Origin: Cylicocyclus nassatus
Taxonomy: Eukaryota; Nematoda; Chromadorea; Rhabditida; Strongylidae
Assembly (NCBI GenBank): GCA_958299035.1
Contig: CATQJL010000326.1
Location: forward strand, 310,001 to 374,000
Reading direction: 5' to 3'
Length of the DNA: 64,000 nt
Part shown: piece by piece, positions 33,542-43,139 of the stretch
Numbering within the stretch: the stretch's first letter is position 1
Layout of the letters: each line of letters opens with the position of its first letter
Notes under the pieces: model-generated
Seen by the model: only the letters and a program-made list of their open reading frames with translations
Told to the model about the DNA's origin: nothing
Databases searched by the model: none
Program-made: the position numbers and the translations under genes

Positions 33542-33929
33542 TTTAAATTATCTACAAGTGCAGAAGTCATTTGCACATATAACCCATGTAAGTAACCTTC
33601 AAAAATTTCGCGACCCGTTCTCGGGGAGGGGGCGCCCCCCCCCTCGGTATGCCACTGGTAGAGAGTGTTTGCCTGAACAAGTAAGAAACTCGTAAGACTC
33701 TCCTAGATAAAGATACAATTTTTCTCGATTTTTTCATGCATTCATATCCTGGACGGCTCAACTTTAGGTGGAACAAATTTGGAGCAAATTTTTGGGTGTT
33801 TTCTTGTAGAGCTTGCTTTGCTCTATCGAACAGTACCCCTCATGCGTTTTTAAGTTCGAAAGATCGTGGTGCCATGACAAGCAAATAAAAAACGATATTG
33901 TTTTTTTTCTCTTAAAAACCTAATACAAA

Positions 33930-34204
33930 CTGTGTCTGATTTCATTTAGGCGAATCTCTTTGCACCAAAATTTGATATCACAGCATTCGTCTATATGCAA
34001 AAACACACATTAGTACAACTTTACAAAGTTTCCTTAGATTCTACACTGAAAATTCCTGTTTTTCCTCTTGTGCTTCCAGTTAGTAGTATACATCTGAATG
34101 AATTACGTGTGGAAAAAGCCAGTGAGTTTCTTCAACACAGAAATGACGGAATGCATCACTACTTTGAGAGGAACCAGCTCGGCAAGAAGTGGCATTATAA
34201 TTTA
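33930..34204. other. Interelement DNA, no supported gene
   Basis: An open frame from 33995 (about 70 codons before it runs into the Helitron) includes FPLVLPVSSIHLNELRVEKASEFLQHRN. I do not recognise it. No repeat structure seen. Confidence 0.3.
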
Positions 34205-34497
34205 CTAGCTGACTCACCCGGCTCCGCCCGGCCCTGTCATTATTAGATTCGTAATCAACATGCTCGATTACCCCCCTGTGCGAACTCCCAGCCCCGTAGC
34301 TCAAATTTTGCAAAAAATCGATAAAATCGATATCGATCGATGACGAAAATTAGCCTATGACATCCGTCGGGGCCCGAAGTGTATGTGTGCCAAGTTTGGT
34401 CCGGATCGGTACAGAAATGGAATTTTCTATTCGGAACATACGTACAGACAGACATACAGACATACAGACAAACAGACATTCAACTTTATATATAAGA
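34205..34497 (-). mobile_element. Helitron-like element, short, downstream member of pair 2
   Basis: The minus-strand 5' end TCTTATATATAAAGTTGAATG and 3' end CTAG are both intact. The subterminal GC hairpin is gccgggcggagccggg. At 293 bp it retains only the terminal regions (ttggtccggatcgg, atcgatcgatgac). Host junction A|...|T is regenerated. Confidence 0.85.
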
Positions 34498-34979
34498 CTA
34501 GCTGGCTTGCCCGGCTCCGCCGGGCCTGCCAGCTAGACCCGTGTACGTATGTTCCGAATAGAATTGGGACCGAACTTTGCACACATACACTTCGGGGCAC
34601 GGAGCTTGTCACAGTCCACTTTTCGTTATCGATCGATGTCGATTTTACCGATTTTTTGCAAAATTTGAGCTAGGGGGCTAGGATTTTGCACAGGGGGGTA
34701 ATCGAGCATGCTGATCACCCCCTTCGGGGTGATCAGCATGCTCGATTACCCCCCTCTGCCAAATCCCAGCCCTCTAGCTCGAATTTTGCAAAAAATCGAT
34801 AAAATCGATATCGATCGATAACGAAAAGTAGCCTATGACACGCTCCCTGCCCCGAAGTATATGTGTGCCAAGTTTGGTCCGAATCGGTTCAGAAATAAAA
34901 ATTTCTATTCCGCACATACGTACAGACATACAGACGGACATACATACATACAGACAGACATTCAGCTTTATATATAAGA
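34498..34979 (-). mobile_element. Helitron-like element, upstream member of pair 2
   Basis: Adjacent to the previous copy with no base between them. On the minus strand it begins TCTTATATATAAAGCTGAATG and ends CTAG. Near the 3' end, gcccggcggagccgggcaagccagctag shows a perfect 6-bp stem (cccggc/gccggg) with a GGA loop. The central gatcacccccttcggggtgatc hairpin is at 34712-34733. Confidence 0.88.
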
Positions 34980-35715
34980 TTGGAGACCCGCTGACTTCGC
35001 AATAAAGGCACGACCTCCCTTATGACATTCTGAACAATGCGTCACCTCTGCTTTGCAGAGCCTCGCAATGAGCCTACTTTTTGCTTGAGTTTCTCTACCT
35101 GGCGCAAAAAAGAAGTTTGTTTTGAAACTCACAACAACCAATGAGTACGAAGGCCCTGCTTTCGCCTGCCAAATTAGAAACCCACTGAGCGTTGCTGACC
35201 ATCACGAATAAGGTACATATAAGAAAGCATTCACTCCAAATTTCCTCCATAAGAGCTCGACGAAATCTAGATGGAAAAACTTTTGAGCAGTGGAATAAAG
35301 GTTTTTAGATCAGTTTCTAAATTAAGAGTGTCATGCTAATCGTATATGAAAACAGCGACTAATATGAGCTACATATTTGTGCAAAAATATTTCGGTTCCT
35401 TGATTAAAACGTTAAAAAATCGACAATTTGCACAACTATCCTTTCATCGCGCCAACTTCACAAAAAAGTGTACTTTTTGGTTATTTTTCGAGCTAAAGGG
35501 AATGGCTTGCAAATATACATGTGAGCAAATCCATGAGTATGCAAAATGTTCAAGTGTGGACTCAGTCATGCGGAACAAAAATTGCATGTATCCGCATGAA
35601 GCTTGCAATTTTTGAAGGATCTACGCATCGGACCCGCAGGTGCCGGCAGTGTATGCCATAGAAGAAATTGTGACTCAAAAACTTGTCTGCAATTCATTTA
35701 ATGATTATCGTTATA
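34980..35715. other. Interelement DNA with a stem-loop related to 52995
   Basis: At 35035-35070 an inverted copy of the stem-loop at 52995-53032 is present (gtcacctctgctttgcagagcctcgca). The remainder has no recognised repeat apart from the open frame listed separately. Confidence 0.4.
35346..35615 (+). CDS. Hypothetical 89-codon open frame, unrecognised
   Basis: The frame starts at ATG and stops at TGA. The predicted small protein has six cysteines, most in the C-terminal half (GMACKYTCEQIHEYAKCSSVD, then NCMYPHEACNF), and a basic N-terminal half. There is no obvious signal peptide. The cysteine spacing resembles small cysteine-rich domains in general but matches no family I can name. It lies between two transposon clusters and overlaps no visible repeat. 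Confidence 0.18.
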   Translation: MKTATNMSYIFVQKYFGSLIKTLKNRQFAQLSFHRANFTKKCTFWLFFELKGMACKYTCEQIHEYAKCSSVDSVMRNKNCMYPHEACNF

Positions 35716-35717
35716 TA

Positions 35718-36864
35718 CAGGGTGTCCCAAAAAAATGTGCACACTGTGGCCCGTAGTAAACCCCCCCCCCCCATCAGTTCTCTCTTGCCGCGGACCGTGG
35801 GCGAGCTCATCGCGCCTCAGTCCAGCATCCAGTGAACTACTGATCTGGATGCGGATCTCTTTCTAGACATTATAATCATCTTCGCTCTTGTAAAGACAAC
35901 TAATTGAGTTGGTTTGGTCGAGCAGGTAAGCGATTGAAATTGAACGCGCGCGGCCATGGTTCGACACCGGACAAAAAAAGAGAAAAAGGTTTTCTTGTTT
36001 TCCTCGCCAAAATCAGCTGTTTATCGATCCTCTCCTTTTCGGGTCGCGGTATTGTGCAGTTTTGCGCCAATTTTGTCTGCATTTTTAGCCTAACTGATGT
36101 GTATCGTAAGTTACTCAGGAGCAACTAACGGGAGTCTTGCCTGCGTCTCCTCTTTTACACACTATTTGCATTCGTCTAACATCAGTTCACGTTCAGTTCA
36201 ACTGAGCGTGAACTGATGTGCACGAGTTGACTGCAGCAGGTGGACAGATGGTCAACTATCAGTTCATTCGCCATGCTTATAGCATGGGAAGGCGGGCGGT
36301 CATCAGTTCATCTCACCTAAGGTGAACTGGTGGGTTAAGTTCAGTTCTTCTGAACTGATCGAGCTTTACTACGGGCCTGTTTGATCGTTGATAACTCTCT
36401 CGCTTTCATGGCTTTTGCCATGCTTGAGGTATCATTCAGTAAAACGAGCTTCAACTTAGACTTACAATAAGATTTGCACTCCAGTATAGTGCTTCTTTTA
36501 TAAGTTATTCAAATTTAGGGCAACAACCGTTTTTTATTGTTCGTCAGAAACGTGAATACGCCATCAAGAAAGCTTGAAAAGTCGGTAAAAAGCTATGTAG
36601 TGAAATCAGCACGCCAGAAAACCTTGCTACACAAATTTTGAGATTTTTTGAGGTTATTTAATCAAAAAGCCTATTCCACAGTGACACTGTATGCTAAGAG
36701 TTCATACCGTAATCCTACTGTAATGAAAAATGACTAGCAATCCGCTCCATACTGTAGGTCTAAGTTGAACCTCGTACAGAATGATACCTCAAGCATGGCA
36801 AAAGACATGAAAGCAAGAGAGTTGTTAACGATCAAACAGTGTGCACACTTTTTTGGGACACCTG
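35718..36864. mobile_element. CAGGGTGTCCC TA-type element with nested insertion
   Basis: Termini CAGGGTGTCCCAAAAAAATG and ...TTTTTTGGGACACCTG are flanked by TA (35716-35717, 36865-36866). The host sequence acactgt|tgtttgatcgttgataact is split by 35748-36377. Without it the element is about 515 bp and collinear with 41056-41732 (gctttcatg, cttcaacttaga, cgctccatactgtaggtctaagttga). Confidence 0.87.
35748..36377. mobile_element. GGCCCGTAGTAAA insertion with TGT duplication
   Basis: The terminus GGCCCGTAGTAAA is mirrored by TTTACTACGGGCC. TGT flanks both sides, and the related element at 41056 has the empty site actgtttgatcg. A 3-bp TSD with GGCCC ends fits a PIF/Harbinger-type MITE (inference). 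The interior is full of catcagttca and gaactgatg words; 36180-36218 forms a 19-bp hairpin with one mismatch. Confidence 0.75.
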
Positions 36865-36868
36865 TATA

Positions 36869-37210
36869 CTAGGTTGTCCCATAATTATTTACCGTTTTTA
36901 CTTCGACGGTCGTCTTTTTGTATCTTTCCTCCAATTGATGCGGCTTGAGTAACCATTCGATAGGGCAAAGCAAGCCCAACAAGATTGCTATTAAGAGTCT
37001 GCACAAATCGCAATCCACATAAGGTTTTGAGCTGAGATATGGTTGCATTTGGAAACAAAATTTACTGTCAAAAATCGTATCTCCGCCCCAAAAAATCTAT
37101 AAAAACTCCTTATTCAAGCTAGCATATGCTTGACACGTCAACATCCAACTGTACACCTTTTTGTATTTTTCCATGGTTAGAAATAAAGAAAAAATGAGTG
37201 GAGCAAAATG
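36869..37210. mobile_element. Left half of mariner-type foldback (TTAGGTTGTCCC family)
   Basis: CTAGGTTGTCCCATAATTA follows TA at 36867-36868. The arm contains cattcgatagggcaaagcaagcc and ctgcacaaatcgcaatccac, parallel to 14200-14280. The mirrored right half is missing; the hAT-type element begins at 37361. Confidence 0.65.
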
Positions 37211-37360
37211 ACAAACTCTGTCCCTAGACGTCCTGAGCCTCTCCCAAACACGTGATCATATACAATGCTAGCCTTAATTATAAAGACACTATAGAAACTG
37301 TCGTAATTTACGTTCTTGTTAATGAATCTGTCTGAAAGTTTGCTGTTTATTGCTCATATC

Positions 37361-38355
37361 CAAAGTCAAGCGTGGGGTGCGGCACGCCACACGTGGGGGG
37401 TCGTATTGAAGAGTCAAAAGGGGAGGGGGTCGTAGTTGGGTGATCTGATGATAGTGATAAACATGATATTCGTATCATATCCATAATTAGCATGTCAGTT
37501 AACCCCTGTAGACAAAGCGTGAGCGAATTGTGAAGATTCAAGATACTAGGCTACCTAAATGAAATGGTCAAATTCCAACATGGTTAACGTTGTTTCAAAG
37601 GTGAATTAGCTATACGTTTTTGCACTCGAGACAAAGCACTACTCCTTCTTTTTCCACCTCAGGAATCCCGCTTTAGAAGACCTGCAAACTGTGGGGTTAG
37701 AAGCCAACCAAAATCTCGTTTTTCCCATTTTTTGCTTTTGATCGCTGTGCTTTCACCAAATATTACTTAGAGCTAAGAAGACAAATCAGGCTCCAAACAG
37801 TCCTATGGAATCTACAAGGTTTAGGCTATCGATTCATATAAGTACTGTCCGCTAAAAATGTTTTTTTGATATAGTTAATGGGGTGCGGCACACTCCCTTA
37901 AAAGCTACGGCTGCCGCAGCTTTTAAGGGGGTGTGCCGCACCCCCTTAACTTGCCTTCGAAATCCAGAAAGCGCTCCATTGCTGGTATGAGTATTGAGCA
38001 CATAGCTTCTTCTTGCTACATTGGAAATTTGGAGCCGAACGCCCCACCCATAAGAAAATTATGGCCCTTTCAATATGCCCATTCAGATCAAAATCAGCCG
38101 TCAAATTACGTGTGATTGTAAAGTGCAGTCACAAAAAATCGGGCGTACAGCTCTCAGAAATCTGAAAACTCTCTAGAAAAAGATGGTGTCCTCCAGAATG
38201 TCACACTTTGAGGTCCAGAGGTTAAGAGAAGGAAGAAGGGGTCGTTTGAGGGCTTTCATGGGAGGGGGGAGGGGTGGGGGTCTTATTAAGGCAGCAATCG
38301 GGGGGGGGGGGGGTCGTAACCAGCGATCGTGTGCCACACCCCTTGCTTGACCCTG
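37361..38355. mobile_element. hAT-type element, 995 bp, TSD CTCATATC
   Basis: The left end CAAAGTCAAGCGTGGGGTGC and the mirrored right end (ggggtgtggcacacgatcg...GCTTGACCCTG) are flanked by CTCATATC on both sides (37353-37360, 38356-38363). G-rich ggggggtcgta motifs near both ends match the CAGGGTCAAGCG family. A strong internal hairpin spans 37880-37947. Confidence 0.85.
37880..37947. repeat. GC-rich hairpin within hAT-type element
   Basis: ggggtgcggcacac and ccttaaaagct pair with agcttttaagg and gtgtgccgcacccc around cggctgccgc. The outer words equal the element's own subterminal motif (ggggtgcggcac), so it may be an inverted remnant of a second copy. Confidence 0.75.
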
Positions 38356-39154
38356 CTCATATCAGCCTACCATGATCCCTCGCAACAGCTCCCAATTTTG
38401 TTGAGTTAGAAAGGAGAAAATTAGAAAAATTCGAAAAACCCCTACCGAAAGCTGGACAAAATTATGAAGACATCTGGGTTTTTTTAACATCATCCCCTAA
38501 CTTTAAAATTTTCTTCTACAATTACATATTGAAATATGAAACTTTTTTGCAACATATGCGACCTGTCATCCTTCTCAAAGAAAAATGTATCATTTTATTT
38601 TTGCTTTCAAAAGCACCAAAAGTCAATCTGCTTCAACAAACAGCCGGTTTGAAGGGTTTTCAAGCTCTTGTTCATCTCAGATGATAGCTATGGAATCCAC
38701 TGAGCCTTTTTGATAAATGAGTTGAAAAGCACTTTCGTCAACTCTGCGTGATCGCTGATATTGACGGACAGCTCTAACCTCAGCATAGGCTTGCCACGCT
38801 TTCAAACCACAAAACTCAGTTTGCAATGTCCATACAGTGCTGAACTTGATTTATTATATTGCCTACATGGTGATGCAGCTTTACAGTAACTTTCAGCTTT
38901 TCCCTAATGATGCGGTCGCTATTTAAACCTGAAGAACTTTCCACTGCGAAAAATGGACTCGAGATAATCGTAAATCTCACTACCTCTCCGTTTCATGTCA
39001 GATTCTGCCCAAAGAATGAGATTAGCTAAGGTATTGAAGCCCTAATCGGTCTCCTGTTCTATCTCTTGATCTGAGTTGGCTATGATTATGCAGGGCGCTC
39101 CACTCATCATTCAGTGGATGACAAATGCGGGTAAACCTTTATGCCAACTTCGAG

Positions 39155-39775
39155 ATTCTTTCGACTTCGCAAGCAAACTGTGGTCTCGCTGGTATGAGAG
39201 TCAAAGTTGTGGGCCAAGTGTTTTGAAAGCAACTCTTATCTTCCATGAAAATTTTTTGAAAACAGAAAATGCGCTTTTTTCAAAAAGAAGACTCTGCAAG
39301 CAAACTGTGTTCTCGCTGATAGTATAATTGGAACCCTTTGAGGCTGAGTAAAGAAAAAAATTCTTTTCATGACGATTTTGTGAAGATCTCGTTTTACTAC
39401 AGAAAATGACTAAAAAAGAAGACTCTGCAAGCAAACTGTGGTCTCGCTGGTGGTATAATCGGAACCCTTTGAGGCTGAGTATTGAAAAAAATTCTTTTCA
39501 TGACGATTTCGTGATGATCTCGAATAAGGGAGCATTTTTACTCCAAAAATGCACTAAAAAAAGAAGACTCTGCAAGCAAACTGTGGTCTCGCTAGCAGTA
39601 TAATCGGAACCGTTTGAGGCTGATTATTGAAAAAAAATTCTTCTAATAACGATTTTGTGATGATCTCGAATTAGGAAGCACTTTTACTGCAAAAAAGGCG
39701 GTTTTGTCTCGAAAATAAGACCTTGCAAAGAAACTGTGATCTCGTTGGTAGTAGAAATTTGGAATTTTTTGGGCC
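39155..39775 (+). repeat. Tandem repeat, five units, period about 124-154 bp
   Basis: Units share (c/t)gcaagcaaactgtg(g/t)tctcgct at 39171, 39295, 39427, 39570 and 39724, with spacing that lengthens along the array. Other shared blocks are ggaaccctttgaggctga and ttcatgacgatttcgtgatgatctcg. Short frames here are translations of the unit. Confidence 0.7.
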
Positions 39776-40015
39776 CCCTTTGCGAAGTGGTTGCTGGTCG
39801 TTTAACTATACAAGAACGAGCTATAGCAACTTCTCATACTCTCCACTTTTTTGACAGAAAAACTTCGTTAGGCTTGTGTATATCTTCGAAGCTGATCATT
39901 CATGTATCAAACTTTGCTAAACAAAATGAATGAAAACGCACTTTAGATTCACATTCTCAGCTAAGTACCTGCTAATACTACTTTCCTTCACGACGATTTT
40001 GCGCAATTCAAAATT

Positions 40016-40585
40016 TATTAGAAAGCGTAAACCATGTAGTTTCCAACGGTCCCCTGGGAAATTTCGAACATGCTTAGGTTGCAGAGATAAAAATGACAGA
40101 AGGAGATCATCCGAAATTCGGAATTTTTTAGTAAAAATTCTAAAAATCTAGAAACTGCGCTTAAAATCCAAAACAGCCATCATCCTAAGTTTTCTTATAT
40201 TTTATTACTAACTGAGTCAAGTCTGTGCTGATCGAGCTCTTCTTTCAAGAGTTATGATTTTTTGAAAAAAAATGCCGAAAAATCAATCTCTTAAGAATTC
40301 TTGAGAAATTGATTTTTCGGCATTTTTTTCAAAAATCATAACTCTTGAAAGAAGAGCTCAATCAGCACAAACTTGACTCAGTTAGTAATAAAATATAAGA
40401 AAACTTAGGATGATGGCTGTTTTGGATTTTAAGCGCAGTTTCTAGATTTTTAGAATTTTTACTTAAAAATTCCGAATTGCGGACGATCTCGTTCTTTCAT
40501 TTTTATCTCTGCAACCTGAGCATATTGGAAAGCTTCCAAGGAAATTCTGGAAACTACATGCTTTACGATTTCTGACAAAATTCAA
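40016..40585. repeat. Palindrome related to the TTAGGTTGTACCGAAAG family core
   Basis: Arms of about 270 bp mirror each other around 40295 (ctgatcgagctcttctttcaagagttatgatttt against aaaatcataactcttgaaagaagagctcaatcag). Outer parts read gcgtaaaccatgtagtttcc against ggaaactacatgctttacg. The core wording matches 1-150 and 42010-42150. Confidence 0.75.
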
Positions 40586-41055
40586 TAGTTTCCAAGCGTC
40601 AAACAAAATATTTATCGAAATGGCTTATTTTATCTCATAGCCTTAGTAGAAGCTATTTAGAGTGCGTAAACTACAGAAAAACAAACGTTTTTGGAGCTTA
40701 ATGACTCCAAGAGCATTTGAAGCCATACGGAAAAAATAACGCTCCTCTTTTTGAGCTGCAGTGGGTTCAGGTGTAGCAGATATTTCAGATTTTGTTACTG
40801 TATCTATACAAAAAATTGGACTCGAAAGATTGCAGTTTTGAATAAAAAATGGGCCTTTGTTTAAGGTGTTCGTATAATTATGAACCGCTAAAAATTCGCA
40901 TTAGTCGCAAAAACACTGCTAAGATTGACATCGATTTCCATTCTTCTGGCTGTGCTCTTTCGCGTGGTACAAAAGGTTTTTTGAGTTTCCTGCAAAAAAT
41001 GAAGGAACCTCTAAAAGTTAGGGTGATCGTACAATTATGAACGGCACTTTATATA

Positions 41056-41732
41056 CAGGGTGTCCCAAAAAAATGTGAATACTGTTTGATCGTTAATAAC
41101 TCCGTTGCTTTCATGTCTTTCGCCGAGCTTAAGGCACCATTCTGTAGAGCAAGGTTCAACTTAGATTTATAGCATGGAGCGAAACATCGATCACTCTTCG
41201 TTACTGTAGGATTACGGTATGAACTTTCAGCATGTGGATCCACTGTGAAATATGCCATTTGACAAAATTTTTTCCAAAAAATCTGTAAAATCGTATACTA
41301 GGGTTTTCGGGCGCCCTGATTCTGCTGCACAACTTTTTACAAGTGTTTTTAGCTTTTTTGACGGTGTAATCACATTTCTGACAAATACTGGAAGGTCGGT
41401 TATTACGGTTTACTTGGGATAACCATGGAAAGAAGCATCGCAGTAAAGTGAAAACTTCATATTCGAAATCAGCGGCTGCCATTACCTAGTATAAGAGTTT
41501 TTGGCTTGTTTGGTTTTGTTCCGAGGCAGAATATGGCCTCCAATAACCTAAAATCCTTGTCGAAGTTCCTACCGTAATCCTACAGTAATGAAGAGCGATC
41601 GACGATTCGCGCCATACTACAGATCTAAGTTGATCCTCGCTCTAAAAAATGGTACCTTATGCTTGGCGAAAGACATAAAAGCAAGGAAGTTATTAACAAT
41701 CAAACAGTGTTCACATTTTTTGGGACACCTTG
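41056..41732. mobile_element. CAGGGTGTCCC TA-type foldback, complete
   Basis: Termini CAGGGTGTCCCAAAAAAATG and ATTTTTTGGGACACCTTG are flanked by TA (41054-41055, 41733-41734). Arms mirror tgtttgatcgttaataact against gttattaacaatcaaaca, and cgaaacatcgatcactcttc against gaagagcgatcgacgattcg. First member of the end-to-end series. Confidence 0.88.
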
Positions 41733-41736
41733 TATA

Positions 41737-42446
41737 TTAGGTTGTACCGAAAGTTCTTTCGCACCATTTTCAAAAATTCATAATTTCTGATTTTTCCAAC
41801 CGATTTGACTGCATTTATTTTTGTATGAAAGAGTAAGTCATGCTCTTTATAGTGACATCTTAGCTGCCTGCTAATGATCATCTTTTGCATAGGTAGGAGC
41901 GGTAGAAAAAAATTAGTCAAAATTTGATAATCTGTGTAGGGTCATAAAAAATCTGAAACCTGCAGTAAAAATCGGAGCAGTCAGTTTATAAGTTTCTATT
42001 AGCTGCTCTTACTAACAGTGCAAAGTTTGCGCTAATTGAGCGTCTCTGTGAGAAGTCACGATTTTCGAGCGAGCATTACAAAAGGGCGAATTTGATTTAT
42101 TTTGGCATTTTTCGGGGAAATCATAACTTTTCACAGAGACGCTCAATCAGCGCAAACTTTGCACTGTTAGAAAGAGCAGCTAATAGAACTTATAACACTG
42201 ACTGCTCCGATTTTTACTGCAGGTTTCAGATTTTTTATGACCCTACACAGAAAATTCAAATTTTGACTAATTTTCTTCTACCGCTCCTACCTATGCAAAA
42301 GATGATCATTAGCAGGAAGCTAAGATGTCACTATAAAGAGCATGACTTACTCTTTCATACAAAAATAAAGGCAGTCAAATCGGTTGGAAAAATCAGAAGT
42401 TATGAATTTTTGAAAATGGTGCGAAAGAACTTTCGGTACAACCTAA
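41737..42446. mobile_element. Mariner-type foldback, TTAGGTTGTACCGAAAG, 710 bp
   Basis: The terminus TTAGGTTGTACCGAAAGTTC is mirrored at the right end, with TA on both sides (41735-41736, 42447-42448). Arms of about 340 bp are nearly identical and meet near 42092. It is the reference copy for the diverged members at 1-430, 1529-1720 and 3175-3765. It encodes no transposase. Confidence 0.9.
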
Positions 42447-42454
42447 TATATATA

Positions 42455-43133
42455 CAGGGTGTCCCAAAAGTAATTACACACTTTGCAATCGTTAATACCT
42501 CTCTTCCCATTGAGTCTCTTTCCGCCATTCGAGTACCATGCTGTAGAGGAGGCTTCAACTTAGATTTACAGTACCGATCGAATCAGCGATCGCTCTTCAT
42601 TACTGTAGGATTACTATAGGAAGTTCGACAAGGATTTTAGGCCATTGGAAGCCATCTTCTGCCTCGGAACAAAACTGAACAAGCCAAAAACTTTTATACT
42701 GCGGTAATGGAAGCCGCTGATTTCGAATATGAAATTTCCACGTTACTTTGATGCTTTTTTCCAAAGCTATTCCAAGTAGACCGTGATGATCGAATTCCGA
42801 GTATTTGTCAAAAATGTGATTAGACCGTCAAAAAAGATGGAAACACTGGTAAAATGTTGTGTAGTGGAACCAGCATAAGCGATAACCCTAGTAGACGATT
42901 TTTCAGATTTTTTGAAAAAAATTTTACCAGATGGCATATTTCACAGTGGCTCCACATGCTGGAAGTTCTTACCGTAATCTTACAGTAAAGAAGAGCGATA
43001 GCTGATTTGATCGGTACTGTAAATCTAAGTTGAAGCATTCTCTACAGAATGGTGCTTAAATGGCAAGAAAAGACCCATTGGGAAGAGAGATATTGACGAT
43101 TGAAAAGTGTGTACTTACTTTTGGGACACCCTG
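42455..43133. mobile_element. CAGGGTGTCCC TA-type foldback, second complete copy
   Basis: Termini CAGGGTGTCCCAAAAGTAA and TTACTTTTGGGACACCCTG, with TA at both sides (42453-42454, 43134-43135). Arms mirror gatcgaatcagcgatcgctc against gagcgatagctgatttgatc. Confidence 0.88.
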
Positions 43134-43139
43134 TATGTA

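Larger units (their letters stand above)
31171..33657 (+). mobile_element. hAT-type MITE, TSD GTAGAGAG, split by Helitrons
   Basis: CAGTGGCGTACCCAAAATTT at the left and ATGCCACTG at the right are flanked by the identical 8-mer GTAGAGAG (31163-31170, 33658-33665). Removing 31403-33541 leaves about 348 bp collinear with the complete copy at 16798-17173, including gtggcgtcagccacacccc and acaagtgcagaagtcatttgc. Confidence 0.9.
30594..33926. mobile_element. Foldback element holding a two-layer nested insertion
   Basis: The left arm (30594-30780) reads cgctttttattccttgctacg...tgttcgatagagcaaggaaagc...tttgctctaaatttgttccac. It is mirrored at 33745-33926 (gtggaacaaatttggagcaaa...gagcttgctttgctctatcgaaca...caagcaaataaaaaacg). 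The interior contains the hAT-type element at 31171-33657. gatagagcaaagcaagc links it to the mariner-type foldbacks at 14118 and 59215, but its outer termini are decayed. Confidence 0.6.

Noticed and set aside
42092..42619. 175-codon plus-strand frame
   Set aside because: It starts at the centre of one foldback, runs through its right TIR and continues into the next element; its mirrored arm is equally open.
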